64,000 bases of DNA from Effrenium voratum (GCA_963377175.1 CAUJNA010000867.1:62001-126000); one strand, 5' to 3'; positions 31,917-43,921 are shown, counted from the stretch's first letter. The notes: generated from the letters alone by a model not told the origin. Translations and numbers: made by a program.

Positions 31917-34900
31917 ATGCCATGGAGATTGACTGCAGTCGCACTCTTCCTCCATGTTACAGAGTCATTCCGCCCTGCGATCGACTCTGAGGCCGTGCAA
32001 GGGCTAAGAGGAGTAGCTAAGAGCCATGCGACAAGTCACGCACGGAATGGCAAGGTTCAGAGGGGTGAGATGCGAGCGACGCAGGCAGAGGAGCCAGATG
32101 CAGAGCCTCCGCCTATTTCTAACACGTCCACTTCCGAGCTGCTTGGCTAGGCCTGTTCTCAGTTCTGCCTTTCCGCTCTTGTGCCTAGTTCCAAGCTTAA
32201 GCCTTCACGTCCCCGACACTTTCGCATGCTGGCCCTTCCAGCGGTCAGGGCTGCGGCACTCACAGAGGTTGCAGTGCCTTTTGCGGTCCTGAGGCACATC
32301 AGTGTCCAACTTGATCCGAAGAGAGGAGTTGTGACATGAGTCGACATGAATTTTCTCTTCTTCTTTTTTTCTGAGAAGGAGGAATAGTTGATTTGTTTCA
32401 GATCTTTCAGATTCTCGAGGTACAAGACGGCGCTGGAGTGGGCGGTGTGGCGGGGCGAGACGTCGCGGGTGGAGGCGCTGCTGCCGGAGCTGCTGGCGCT
32501 GAAGCTGCGGCTCCGGCGCCTCGCGCAGCGCGTGCCGCACCTTTGGGACGTTTGGAACCTCGAGAACGCCTCCGACGGCCTGGAGGCCAAAGAAGCCAAA
32601 GAAGCCAAAGAAGCCAAAGCGCAAAAAAACAAGAGAAAAAAAAAGCCAAGGAAAAACAAGACCCGCATAGAAGGCAAAAGAAGAAGAAAGCAAACAAAAA
32701 GAAACGAAGCGATCTCAAAGCACCTTTCGAATCCTTGGGGCTCAGGCATCCCGAAGATTGGTGGCGGCGATGAAGCCCACGGATCTTGACATCCTTGGGG
32801 ACATGCCAGACAGCTGGATGAATTGGTAAGAGTTGAGGCATGCCCTTTGCGAAGTTTGAATATGTCGAGCTTTGTGATGTCGAATGTATCGAACCGGATG
32901 AGTATGTTGTGTAGTGGACTTGCCGATTGGTCAGCCATACCCATTTCTTGCCTTGGTATGATGGACATGTGTTAACATTGAGATTCCACCCCTCCAAGTT
33001 TCAATTGGCTGGCTTCATGTTGGTCTCCCTTTCCCTAACCCTTTCCCTAACCTTGACATACTATCAACATTCCAGCAGTGATGGTGGAGGAGGTGTCAAG
33101 CCTATGGCCAAAAGACTGAGGACAGCTGGTTCACCTTCTACGAAATTAAGCTCATGTGCGCCAATGCGCGCAATGGGAACTCCAGCCAGCGACAAATTGA
33201 GATGGTATTGGCCTCGCAGGGCATAGATTCTTTTGCACGGAACTATGCTCTTACGTCCATCTTGCTTTCCTTGATCTTGTTTGTGTTTGGCCTCATTGTC
33301 TACATCTCCTTCCGGCTCCGAGCTTTTGGATGGCTTGAAGCACCAGTGTCGATTGCAGACATGCTGCCGGGTGCCTTCAGCCCAGAGCGGTTGGCAGATG
33401 CAGACTTCGATCCCAGCCGGCAAAGAAAACTGCTGCCATATCGCTCTGTATATCGCTCTGGCCACTTTGCACAAAACCCATCTCTATCAGAAGGCATCGG
33501 CAACTTCTTCCAGGCTCTCTTTGGAGTTTTTTCATCCTGGCTTCTGCTTTGTGTTCGCATTCCTCCTGAAAAGGAGAGGGTATTGCTGTCTTGTATTGTG
33601 TCCCCGGTGTATGAACAGGCCCCCTTGGTTGGTTAGGAGAAGGGTTGATCTGAGTCATAATCAAAGCCCGGCATTAAAACAGTCTGCCCAGAACCCTGTA
33701 AAGAATTAAGAAGACGGCCGCAGCTATTTATGGTTGAGATTGTCCCTTACTAACCTTCATCTACCCGGGTTTTGATTGTGGCTCACCTTGTGAGACTTCG
33801 CTTGTGGCTTTCGGAGGATGCCTTCGATGAGGAGTATCTAACAGACGATGATGAGGACTGCCGGCTAAAGGTGCGCGATGTTTGCGCCATGAGAGCCAAG
33901 AACGTGGCCTCGATTGAGGTGGTGGTGAGGGCTTTGTCTTTCGTTGGCTTGCACGCCTGGCTGGTGTGCTACGCGGGACGCTACACAGATGCTTTCTTGC
34001 TTGACTTGCTGTACCTGAGTTATGCGTGGGCGGCCTGCCGGGTGGCCAGTTCCAGCGTGGTGTCTGCAAAGGAAAAGGAAGCAGACGGAGACGGACCGGA
34101 CGGAGACGGGCTGGACGGGCTCGACGCGGCTGGCGCCGTGGCGGCCGTGTTCGGTGTGCAGCACGGGCCGCGCTGGGCCCGGGCGCAGTGCACCACGCGC
34201 AGCACGGCGGCGCCCAACAAGGCCAAGCGCCGGCGCCGGCGCCGGGACGGACCCGGAGGTCCCGGAGGTCCCGGAGGTCCCGGAGGTCCCGGAGGAGCCG
34301 GGGCAGATCACAGCTCCGGCAACGAGCTCGAGAAGCCGGAGAAGAGCGACTCTGACATCAGTGACAGGTTTCACAAGCAGCTGTTGAACGCCGGAATCAT
34401 GCACATCCCGCATTCTTCGCTGCTCGAAATCTCAGTGGTCAGCATATGCAGCTGCTTTCTGGCAGTGGTGTTCTTGCTGCACCTGCGGTGGACAGCAGCA
34501 GGCGGTTTCAAGCGCTTTTATGAGGGTGCAGAGCCAATTGACCTGGTTCAGGCCTATGGTTTGCCGGATTCCTGCGGGCGCTTTCTGGCAGTGTCTGCGG
34601 AGATGCTTTTAATGTGGCTCCTCAGTCCAAAGCCAGTCTTATCGGGCGACTTGGAGCTGTTGACAAAAGCTGATTTCCCGCAGCCAACATATGTCAACCT
34701 TCTAGCTCGAGCGTAACTGTTTTGGTGATGCTTGGCTTTCTTGCGAGGCTGTGCTTTGAGCGGCTCTACGAGCTCTGCGGTCTTCTGCACGCCGCTACCC
34801 TCAGCTTCAAGCAGCGGAACGCAGCACTGCGCTTCTTGAGGGAGCACCAGCCAGCGTGGGCCTTCGCTGGGGAGGTCTGCGGGTGTGTGTGTGTGTGTGT

Positions 34901-35808
34901 GCGCAGTTGCACGGTCTATGGGGTGGGGCTCTCTGGAAATTGAGACGGCTGAGATCCCGAAGCGTGAACTGATTCGGGTTGCGGGAGTTGAAGCGTCGAT
35001 GTGTTTCGATGCGTTGTGTTTTCATCCACTGATCTATCTCGATGCGTCCTTGCCACGAATCGCGTCTTTCCCTTTTGCTCGTTGTATTTTGCCTTGTCTT
35101 TTTTGTTCGTAGAGAGGTGCCTTTGCAGCTGGCGTTTTCCTACGTGGAGGAGGTGATGCGCTGCAGCGACTTCGCCCTGGAGCTGTCGGAGGCGCGGTGG
35201 CGCATCCTGCAGCATCCGGCGCAGCTCCTCGTCTCCTTGACGGAGGCCAGAGCCAAAAAAAAGTCAAAAGCGAAGTGAAAAGTTCAGTTCACGAAAGAGA
35301 AAAACGAAAAGGGAAGAACTGTGAGTTGATTCGACTTAGGGACCCTAGGCCTTGCTGGTGCTGGCGCTGGGCTTGATCACCCTGCCCTTCCTGCCCTTTG
35401 GCCGGAATCTCCTGAGCCAGATGCCCTGGCTTGACCCAGTGGTGCCGCTGACTGTGGCCCTGGTGCTGGTGTCCCCTGCAGTGCACATGCTGTTGCAGGC
35501 GCGATATGTTTGAAAGAGCCATCAGTTTTCATGTGCTTGGCCTGCAGGGCCATTTCGCCAACAGCGAGATGCATTGGCAGCAGACCATCCTGAGGACCAG
35601 GGCCGAACGGGCTCTGTCCGGGCCAGGGGGCGGGGACGACGTGGAGTACGTGCAGCTCCGGAACCGGTCCCGGCACGCCTTGGCCAAGCGAGTGACCTGG
35701 AGCTCTGGCCGGGCCCTGGACGTGTGGGAGCCCATCCTGCTGCTCTACTTCGCCTTGATTGTGGTGGGCTTGGCCGTGATCACCAAGCTCAACTTCATCA
35801 TTCTTTGA
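31917..35808 (+). CDS. multi-pass membrane protein with signal peptide, many exons, function unknown
   Basis: ATG 31917 opens MPWRLTAVALFLHVTESFRP, a good signal peptide. Later blocks are assigned to the same gene by order and strand. At about 32415-32590, RYKTALEWAVWRGETSRVEA is ankyrin-like. At 32766-32824 there is KPTDLDILGDMPDSWMNW with a GTAAG donor. At about 33090-33510, SWFTFYEIKLM precedes the membrane segment LTSILLSLILFVFGLIVYIS. At about 33790-34716, membrane segments flank a P-G-G repeat and an acidic linker (KPEKSDSDISDRFHKQ). Further blocks lie at about 34722-34880, 35114-35250 and 35345-35512 (LVLALGLITLPFLPFG; LTVALVLVSPAVHML). The last (35548-35808) ends ILLLYFALIVVGLAVITKLN and a stop. 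No family recognised. Whether this is one gene or two is uncertain. Confidence 0.5.
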
Positions 35809-35889
35809 GAAAAGTCGAATGAGAGTCGAGAGCCTTGAAATCGATGAAAACGTGAGCTGGTGTTGCGTTGCCAGACTCTTGCCTCCAAG

Positions 35890-37010
35890 CTGGCTTTCCG
35901 AGGCCCAAAAAGGCCAGTAGAAGCCGCGACAGAAGTCGCAGCCGTGACAAAAGCCGAGGCAGAAGCCAGGGCCTTCAGGTATGCAGCATGGAGCTCATGC
36001 AGCTCATGCAGCGCATGCAGCTCATGCGGAATGCAGCTCATGCCCTGTTTCAGAGCTCAGGGAAGAGGCGGAAGCCGCTCGCGCCTTGGTTGTGCCACAC
36101 GTCACGGAGCATGGCAGAGAGTTCGCGGCAATGTGATGTGACATGTTGGGGTGCGTCGGAACAGGTCGTCTAGCTGTGGAACGAGCACGCCCGAGGCAGC
36201 GCCAGTGTCCAAGGTGTCCAAGTACAGCATGGCTTCTTGGCGGCCCAGGCTTTGCGCTCCGAGTCTGAGGCGCCGGCTTTGGCCTCAGCTTCGCAGTTCC
36301 ATCCAAAACTTAAAACGGCGAGCGGCTGAGGCCTTTGGACCACAGAAGCCGCGGGGCCCTCGACTTCGCTGACTGACTGTGAGTGGGGGGTGCGCCGTGA
36401 GGGCGGCGTTTGGCCCGGAGCGCGAGCCGAGCGGCGCACGCCCAGGCCCCAAAGGCCCCAAAGGCCTCAAAGGCCCCAAAGGCCAGCCAAGCCGGGAAGA
36501 CCTCGCCTAAGGGGAAGACCCCGGAGATCGCCCAAAGGTGGCTGCTGCCCGAGAGGGTTCCGGGCTGAGAATGTCGCACCGCTTTCCAGCGAGGCTGCGC
36601 CAGGGCCGTTCCTGAACACATGGACAGCGGTCCAGCCCTCAGCCTGTGGGCGTGGGGGCAGTCCGGGCAGTTTGGGACAGGATGAGAAGGACAAGCAGCG
36701 GCAAGCCCAAGACAGAGCCAGAATGCTATGGCAAGTGGCTCAGCGTGAAGTGCTCAGAGCAATCCAATGTTCCATGCGCTAGGCTGGGCGAGAAGGTGCC
36801 TGCGGAGGACTCTGTGTCGGCATGCCTCAAGTTGATTGATTGAATCCAGCGATTTCGCCACACATAGAGTGCGCATCAACTGGCATCTCACGTGTGCTGA
36901 AAGTGTAACAGGAGAAGCCTGAGAAGGGCAAGGGCAAAGGCAAGCGGCCAGAAATGGAAAAGGCCAGCTGCAAATGCATGCATACGCTATCCTGCTCTTC
37001 TCATCTCTTG
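35890..37010 (+). CDS. exon cluster of unknown protein(s), including an SR-rich block
   Basis: Coding-like + strand blocks: RPKKASRSRDRSRSRDKSRG (about 35905-35965, ending near an AGGTATG donor), EEAEAARALVVPHVTEHGRE (36064-36125), LAAQALRSESEAPALASAS (36236-36292), GKTSPKGKTPEIAQRWLLPE (36492-36551), DEKDKQRQAQDRARMLWQVA (36680-36742), EKPEKGKGKGKRPEMEK (36915-36965). They are hydrophilic, and the SR-dipeptide block resembles splicing-factor-like regions. They may precede and belong to the zinc-finger gene at 37480. CAAAGGCCCC repeats lie at 36445-36485. Confidence 0.35.
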
Positions 37011-37479
37011 AACTTCGCCACGCGAGGGCTTCATCTCGCCCTTTGCTCGTTCAAGAGGCTCCCGGCGGTGAAGATGTTGGGACATTCGGGACGCGAGTTC
37101 GATGCAGCAGTGCGCAAAAGAGAAGCGCCCGTCACGCGTGCTCGGGCTCACCACGCTCGCCACGCTCGCGATGCTCTAAGGATCCTCCCTCCGCCGTGCA
37201 AGGCCAAGTGTCACCTCAAGTCTCTGCAGTCCAAGGCCTGTGCTGAGCAAGGGAGCTTGTCGGATGTTGTCATTCTGAGGCAAGCCGGAGCGCCTGGAAG
37301 AAGGCTATCCCAGGATATCCCCACAAGGCACCGGGAAATGGGAAAATAAGGGAAATGGGAAAATGCCAAGTGCTTCGCCATGCTTTTGCTATGCTCAGAG
37401 GAGGCGCTATCGATGGCCTGCTGGACGACGGGTGGACTCGGAACCCGCGCAGTGCGGTGCGAAGTGCACGGTGCCGGCC

Positions 37480-38815
37480 CAGGCCTTTGGTGCCGTGCCC
37501 CGACTGTGGCCGCAGCTTCAAAGCAGAAAGCCGGGCGCTGAGCTCTTCCCACACCTTCCTTTCGGCCTTCCCTGCACCTTCCCGCATCCTTCCCGCATTC
37601 CCGCATCCTTCGGCCTTCACACCTTCACGGCCCCCGCATTCTCTTTCGGGGCCTCCAGGCCTGGAGAAGCATAAAAAGATCTGCAAGAAGGACAGGGAAA
37701 GATCTGCGGAGACTTTCTTTGGGCTTGAACCTTCAGGTCTTCCAGCAAAAGCGCAAGCAGTTTAACAGTGGAGCCGACTTCAGCAGCCTTAGCCTGAGCA
37801 TTCGCATGCGGCACGAAGCCAGGTGCGGCCAACCGCCTAGGGGAGTTCGACAATGCAAACGAGCTCATCGCAAACGCCACAAAGCCGGTCGCCTGTCGAG
37901 AGCCGTTTGAGGTAGACTCGGTTGACGACAGCTTAGCAAACTTTGCACTCTTGATTTGTTGGGCAGGGTGGAGAAAAAGGAGCCAGAGAAAGCTGCGAAG
38001 CAGAAGGAGCCACTTTTGCTCGCCAAAGAATGGCAACTTTGTTTTATGCAGTTGCAGGACAAAACCGTGCCAAAGTGGAAAGCACAGTGTCTTGGTCGAA
38101 TGTGCCGAATGTGAACGCCGCCCGTCGGGTGTTTCTGCAAAAACGCCCAGGTCTTTGGCTTTCCGCCAGGCGATCCTTGCTGCCAAGGCGTAGGGGAGAG
38201 ACATGGAGAGACATGAAGTGACTCCGTCTGGATCCTGGATGCTCTGAGGGCACCTCTGACCCTGAAGCTGCCAAGAAGGCCGAGAGAGAGCACGAGCAGC
38301 AGAGTTCCAGAGGGCACGAGGGGACGGCTCACGGTTCACGGTTCACGTTGGCGTTTTGTCGAAGGCAGCTGAGCTGCAGAAGGAGCTGAACGCGGCCAAC
38401 TTGGCCTCGGGAGGCAATGCCTTGGAGGCTGACATGGTGAAATGCGGGGGCCTCAGCATGTGTATCTTGCCGAGCCTCGAACCCTGGCGAACCCTGGCGA
38501 ACCCTGGCGAACCCTGGCGAACCCTGGCGAACCCTGGCGAACCCTGGCGAACCCTGGCGAACCCTGGCGAACCCTGGCGAACCCTGGCGAACCCTGGCGA
38601 ACCCTGGCGAACCCTGGCGAAAGCGGGAACGCCCGTTTTCTCGAGGTCCCCACTGTGGCCGGACCTTCAACCAGGAGGCTGGCAGCTCCACCAAATCCGT
38701 TGGACGGCTCATGTTTGAGGCCGGACAGCGGCACATCGCCATTTGCCTAAAGACCTTCGGTGGCAAGGGCCGCCAGGCCAAGGCATCTTTGCTTTTAGAT
38801 GAGAGTTGTATTCAA
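37480..38815 (+). CDS. C2HC-type zinc-finger protein (ZC2HC1-like)
   Basis: Two split C2HC fingers are visible. Finger 1: LVPCPDCGRSFKA (about 37491-37529), then LEKHKKICKK (about 37660-37692), then VFQQKRKQFNS (37738-37770), giving C-x2-C...H-x4-C followed by the 'F-x-x-K-R-K-x-F-x-S' tail typical of ZC2HC1 proteins. Middle exons: EKKEPEKAAKQKEPLLLAKE (about 37970-38030) and ELQKELNAANLAS...EADMVKC (38372-38443). Finger 2: PHCGRTFNQEAG (38652-38680), then GQRHIAICLKTFGGK (from 38724). The intron between the parts of finger 2 is only about 45 bp and is flanked by GAG-GCYGG on both sides. The family binds zinc; its role in protists is not established. Confidence 0.75.
38481..38620. repeat. 14 perfect copies of a 10-bp repeat in an intron
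   Basis: ACCCTGGCGA is repeated 14 times without a mismatch between the exon ending DMVKC and the exon starting PHCGRTF of the zinc-finger gene. Confidence 0.95.
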
Positions 38816-38819
38816 CAAA

Positions 38820-39130
38820 TTGGGACCATGTCTTTGTATTGTATTAAGATTTTTTAACTGTTTGTCTCTACTTCGTTAACCTCTGCAATATCAATGTGCT
38901 GACTGGGTCTGCGAGCCTTATGGACTCAAACCACGAAGCCAGTGTACCGAAGCGTTTAGGGCGCATTTTGGGGCACATGCCGCGCGGTATTTTTTTCAAG
39001 CCCTCACCGACCAAGAGATTTGAGGCATCAGCGCACTTGATTTTGAGCCGGAAGCTACGTCGACTGCCATGGAGTTTCCAGCTCTGCCGTCCCCTGCACT
39101 GGACAGAGCTTCGACCACATCAGCCCCTCG
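38820..39130. other. intergenic
   Basis: Between the zinc-finger gene and the MnmH gene. No exon recognised; slightly AT-richer (38800-38900). Confidence 0.4.
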
Positions 39131-39132
39131 CC

Positions 39133-40804
39133 ATGTCAACGCCCGATGCAAGCCTGCGCCTCTGCCAAGGCGTGCCTTTGAGCATCGAGGCTTTCCTTGC
39201 CACGATGGACACCACGTGTCAAGCTCAGCTTTTGCCGCTCAGCTTTCCTTGCTCGCCACTCTCGCCACTCTCGCCACTCTCGCCACTCTCGCCACTCCGC
39301 TCGCCCATTTCGCCGGGTTTGGGAGTGTCCCGAAGCGAGGCTGACGGTGGACGTGCGTTCGCCTGCAGAGTTTGAGGTTGGTCACATTCCCGGCGGCTTG
39401 GCTAGCTCACGGGAAGCGCAGTCACGAGAAGGGAGAGAGGAGCGAGAGAGAAGAGAAGGGAGGGAAGAGCGAGAGAAGAGAGAGAGAGAGAGGTGCGAAT
39501 GGAGAGAGGAGCGAGACAGGAGAAAGGCGAGACCAGCGGACACTGGATGTCCAGTGCATTGCATGGAAAGATCGGTTGGACCTGTTGACATTTGTTGACT
39601 CGTCTGGAAGTTGTCTGCGGAGTTGACCGTCAAATGTCCAGTGGATTGCACGGGGCGAGAAGTGCGAGGAAAGGCGAGAAAGAACTTGAAAAAGACAACA
39701 AATAACATGCAACTGTGTGGTGCTTTTGTGAGGTGCTGTGAACCTCCCGCTCTTCGATGACGAGGCGCGCGCAGTGGTGGGCACCGACTTCAAGCGCAAA
39801 GGTCGCTATGAGGCGCGAGGGCGAGCGCTTCGAGCTGAGAATCGTATGGTGAGAGGCCATCCGAAAGGGTCTGCAGCTGGCCGGCCCAAATTTCGCCCAG
39901 TTCCTTGACGCGCTTCAGGCACTTCCCGAAGTTCGGGGGGTTTCTGGCTCGGCTCAAACCTACTCAGGAGCAGGGCGCAAAACCCGGCAGCCGACTGCTG
40001 GTCTACTGCCCCTTGGATTTTGCATTTCTCCCATGCGGCAATTTGGGGCGGCTCTATCTCAGGCTGGCGCGGCGGGATGCGCTCGGGCTCCATGGGCTGG
40101 CTCTTCTCCCTCTGCGGGTACCAGGCGACTGCCAACTGCCAACTGCTCATGGCCGAACTTCAGTACTTCCCGACCCTCTCACGTATGCGGAGCGGATTCT
40201 GTTCGAATGATCGATGGGGGACGAGGGGAGCCAGGTGCAGACGCTTCACGGCGGCTATCGCAGCTTCAGGCGCTGGTGTGGCCGGCCTAGACTTGCCGAA
40301 AGAGCTTCAGAATAGCTGGACATAGCTAGAAGTAGCTAGAAGTACCTTGAATTTGCCCTCCTTTCTCAAATCAAGAATTGACGATCGTGGAAAGCCTTCT
40401 CGGCGTTTGAGGCAAAACAATGGTGGGCGAGAATGCGGCTCCTCCAGCCTCGGCAGCTGACCAAGGGATGTAGACATGTTCAGTGCAAGAGGTGTGTTGC
40501 AGACAGGTGATCGTCCTGGGCGGTTGCACCGGCGCTGCAAACTCAATTCCAAACTAGGAAGCCACAGCAAGCCACAGCAAGCCATAGCAAGCCACGCCGC
40601 AACAGCCACGGCACAGGTGGGCAAGACCGCAATCTTGCATGAGCTTCGCGCAAGGGGTGAGCAGGTTCTTGATTTGGAGGCCCGGAGCAACTTGGCAGTA
40701 GAATCAGCAGCATCCGCTTTTGTTTTGAAATTAGGAAGGCGTTTGTGAGAGACTGAGACAGTCCATGTCAGGGCTTGGCGAATCACCGCGGCTCTGCCTT
40801 TGGC

Positions 40805-40849
<45 letters not shown>

Positions 40850-42095
40850 CGAGAGAGCGAGAGAGAGCGAGAGCGCAACTTCTAAAGTTGGAGTGTAGAT
40901 GCGACGCACAGCACCGCACAGGTGCTGTTGGCCAAGCTCCTCAGCCCAGCAACGAGGCCTACGAGAACCATTTGGCCTTCCAGGTGCGGCGCGTGAGCTC
41001 GGAGAAGCCTCTTTGGATCGAGCACGAATCTCGACACGTGGGCAAGGCAGGGATTGGGACCGACGTGACTCAAAGCTCACGGGGACGTGGAAGACGGAAG
41101 ATGGGGACGGACACGACTTTCTGGACAGGTGCTGGTGCCCTTTGGCATCCAGTCCTGGGTGTCCTGCGCGCCGAAAGGCCCGTGAAGTGTTCAAGTGAAG
41201 CCATCGGGCCAAAGGCATGGCCACAAAGGCTTGACAGAGGCGCCCGCCCACTTATGGGCCCTGGGCTCTTCTCTTTCGAGCATTTGAGGCACATGGTGCC
41301 AGTCCTGTTGGGTTTCACCTGGTTTGAGACATATCCACATCGGGAGCTGCGGTAATCTTGCCGACTGATTGGGGTGGGCATGAGCGTCGAAGTCAAGGCT
41401 ATGAACCCTGAAATCGTAACCGCTCAAAGACACTTCAGGTGCCATGGTCGTGGTCTCCATGCGCAAGGAGCTCCGCGTGTCGCGGCTGGTGGAGGACTAC
41501 TGCGGCCAGGACTGCAGAGAGCAACTCAAGGAGTGCTCCTTGGAGCACAGTCGACGGAGAGCGAACGAGAGAGCAAGAAAGTCTTTTGTTCTTCTGAGCC
41601 CAGGCTCTTTCTTTCTGATACGTCACGTATTTCCCTTGGCATCCAAGGCATCTCCAGTGGCCTGGCCAAGCGCCTGGGGGGGCAGCGCGTAAAGGAGGCC
41701 TTGAAGATGTTGGACGAGGACCGGTGGAGCGAGGCGGGTCTATGCGTCGTTTTCGATTTTCCTGACAGAGTCCTGTTTCATGGCGTGTTTTGCGTTTCCC
41801 TTGCGCTTTTCCTGGTCTCTGACAAGGTGGCATCCATGATGTTGGAGTATTATGACAAGCTTTATGAGCGATGGGCAGATGAAAGCCTCAGTGCACGCAT
41901 CAATGTGGAATGCTAATGCCTCAGAGCTTCAGTCTACCGGCCCTTTCGTGAATTTGTGTGTGCGTTTGTGTTGATGCTTCTGCAAGTGGCTCAATCCCAA
42001 GTGTGCAGGTCCCACGGAGGATGCCGCAGCCAATGCCGAGAGGGTGCTGCAGGCAGTGCGGGACCTGGCGCCTCACAGGACCATCGGACTGGCGA
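39133..42095 (+). CDS. mnmH: tRNA 2-selenouridine synthase (MnmH/SelU), intron-rich
   Basis: Replaces sulfur by selenium (via geranylation and selenophosphate) in wobble 2-thiouridine of tRNAs. ATG 39133 opens MSTPDASLRLCQGVPLSIEA. The rhodanese domain follows: LTVDVRSPAEFEVGHIPGG (39343-39401), AVNLPLFDDEARAVVGTDFK (from 39733), GLQLAGPNFAQFLDALQ (39870-39920), LLVYC with WRGGMRSGSMGWLFSLCGYQ (39985-40130; catalytic Cys in C-W-R-G-G) and LHGGYRSFRRW (40240-40272). The P-loop domain follows: GGCTG (40518-40532) joined across an intron to VGKTAILHELRARGEQVLDL (40619-40678), QPSNEAYENHLAFQ (40945-40986), PLWIEHESRHVGK (41007-41045), MRKELRVSRLVEDY (41459-41500), RLGGQRVKEALKMLDEDRW (41670-41726), LEYYDKLYERW (41841-41875). 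At least 12 introns. The family is mainly bacterial, so transfer followed by intron gain is likely. Confidence 0.9.
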
Positions 42096-42239
42096 AAAAG
42101 AAGACAGTTTTAAAAGAGAAAGAAAAGGGAAACACACGCCAACAGCACAGGGCTCCGTCGTCTTCGGCTTCCTCGGCTTTGGAGGAGGTCAAGAGCAGCC
42201 CCGTTAGCGGACATCGCGGCGCCTGCTTCTGTGCCATGG

Positions 42240-42965
42240 CTTAAGTCAACCTCAGCTCGAGCTTCGAGCGTTTTGCCTTTCGCCTTTCGCCACGAGGTGG
42301 CGAAGTCCAGGTGCACTGCACTGGCGAGCCAAAGGCTGTGAGTGGCTTGGAGAAAGTGGCTGCAAGACCCCGTTTCTTGGGTTTTTCTTGGGATTTTTCT
42401 CCCCAAACAGCCCAGGCTACTGCCACTGCTCCATTTGCCGGCGGCTGTCAGGGGCGCCGTTCTCCAGCCAGGCCATCTTCCCCGCAGAGCAGGCCGGGGC
42501 CACTAGAGCAGAGCAGAGACTCTGTGGAATTGGAACATGGGTATATTACAACACATGGCAACATCGTGCTTCGCTAGTGTCGAGGTTGAATTGACACTGC
42601 AGCCCGGTGCCAGCCTTTCCTCACTGCGGACCTCCAAAGGCGAGGCATGATGTGGCATGGCGTGGCATAGTGCCCGGTCTGCCAGGGGTGGAGCGGAGCA
42701 GATGCACATCCTGCATGGCTCCTGTGCGAGGGCTGTTGCTGGGAGGTCCAGCACAAAGCTCAATGTCCGAAGCACGAATGGCAAAGCTCAAAGGCAAGAT
42801 GGCGGCTGTTCCGCTCAGCCTGGAGGACTGGAGGCGAACCAATCGTGTGTATCACGGGGCAATCCGACCTTTTCATTTTCTTCCCAGACCTATGCACCAC
42901 CTCCACTACGGGGATCGCGTGATGGACGTCCGCAGGGCCCACAGCACTCACGCCGACGGGTGAAG
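42240..42965 (+). CDS. GFA (glutathione-dependent formaldehyde-activating) domain protein
   Basis: Exons follow the GFA/CENP-V fold order: GGEVQVHCTGEPKAV (42294-42338); YCHCSICRRLSGAPFSSQAI (42418-42477), with the zinc-binding C-H-C-S-x-C-R-R; VELTLQPGASLSSLRTS (42571-42621), RCTSCMAPVRG (42698-42730; second zinc C-x2-C), KLKGKMAAVPLSLEDW (42784-42831) and PMHHLHYGDRVMDV (42891-42932). Family members bind zinc and glutathione adducts; substrates vary. It begins about 150 bp after the last MnmH block, same strand, so it could be a separate downstream gene or a C-terminal extension of MnmH; no clear start codon decides this. Confidence 0.75.
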
Positions 42966-42969
42966 TTCT

Positions 42970-43900
42970 GAATCGATCAGTGTCGGGGGACGGGCGAGTC
43001 GGGGAGCGGGGAGCGGGCCACGCGAGGCGATGGGCTGCCAAAGTACCTGGGGGCGTTTCGCAGCTCGCTGCTGGCGGAGAGCGAGTGGTGAGCGAGTGAG
43101 CGAGTGAGCGAGCGAGTGACCGAGTCAGAGTTTTGAGAGTCAGCGTTGCCGAAGCGTGGCCATGCTGACATGTACATAGACTCCATGTGCATAGTTTGAT
43201 TTGCTGAATTATTGTAGCCGACGGAGCCGACGTGCGCCCATGAAATCTCCGAGCTTTGCTTTCTGAACATCGGCGAAGACCCTTCTGCGCAAGGCACAAA
43301 GCTCGCGGGGCAAGCTGCGCACTCGACCCCATGTGCATCCATGTGCCCTGCCAGTGCTCGGCTTCTGCTTGAGGCCTGGGACACCATCAGACGCTCGAGG
43401 TGCCAGTGTGCGAGGGCGCACCGCTCAACTGCACTTTGCCGAGATGAGTGAAACAAAGTTTCCATGTCAAAGTGTCTGAAACGCTCGTATGCCGCTCGTA
43501 CACTCTTGCAACTCCGAAGGCCCAGCGCATCCCGGAAGGGACAGACAAGCAGCCGGCGCACATCCCTGTCGCAGGCAGGGCTCAAGCGCAGGGCTCAGGC
43601 GCAGGGAGGGCTAGACAAGCTTCAAAGCAAGGCTTCTGTGGGATCCCGGATGCGGTGAGCGAGCCCTGAAGCCCTGCACGGACTCGCCTCGAAGCTCGCG
43701 GGTCGTCAAAGAACATGTAACGCTAGCTTGAAAGTTGCCTGAGAGCTGGGCATGCCGTGACATGCGTTCCGCGCGCGCTCAGGCTTACACAGCGACATGT
43801 GGGGAACAAATGAACAAACGACAAACCGCCACCGCACGATCAAACGATTTGAACACGCAAGCCACTATTTCGAGCACTGAAAACCGCAGGGATCCAGATT
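42970..43900. other. no supported gene
   Basis: A GCGAGTGA-type repeat lies at 43080-43120. A 202-codon antisense open frame (42977-43585) shows no domain. Nothing else recognised. Confidence 0.35.
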
Positions 43901-43921
43901 TTGCACGGTATCCCAATGGGG

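Noticed and set aside
33026..33056. Telomere-like CCCTAACCCTTTCCCTAACC
   Set aside because: Only two imperfect units inside an intron region; not a telomeric tract.
38481..38620. CRISPR-like regular repeat
   Set aside because: The 10-bp units are contiguous without spacers, and the setting is an intron of a eukaryotic gene.
42977..43585. 202-codon antisense ORF
   Set aside because: High GC makes long chance frames common; no domain, and the end lies in a GCGAGTGA repeat.
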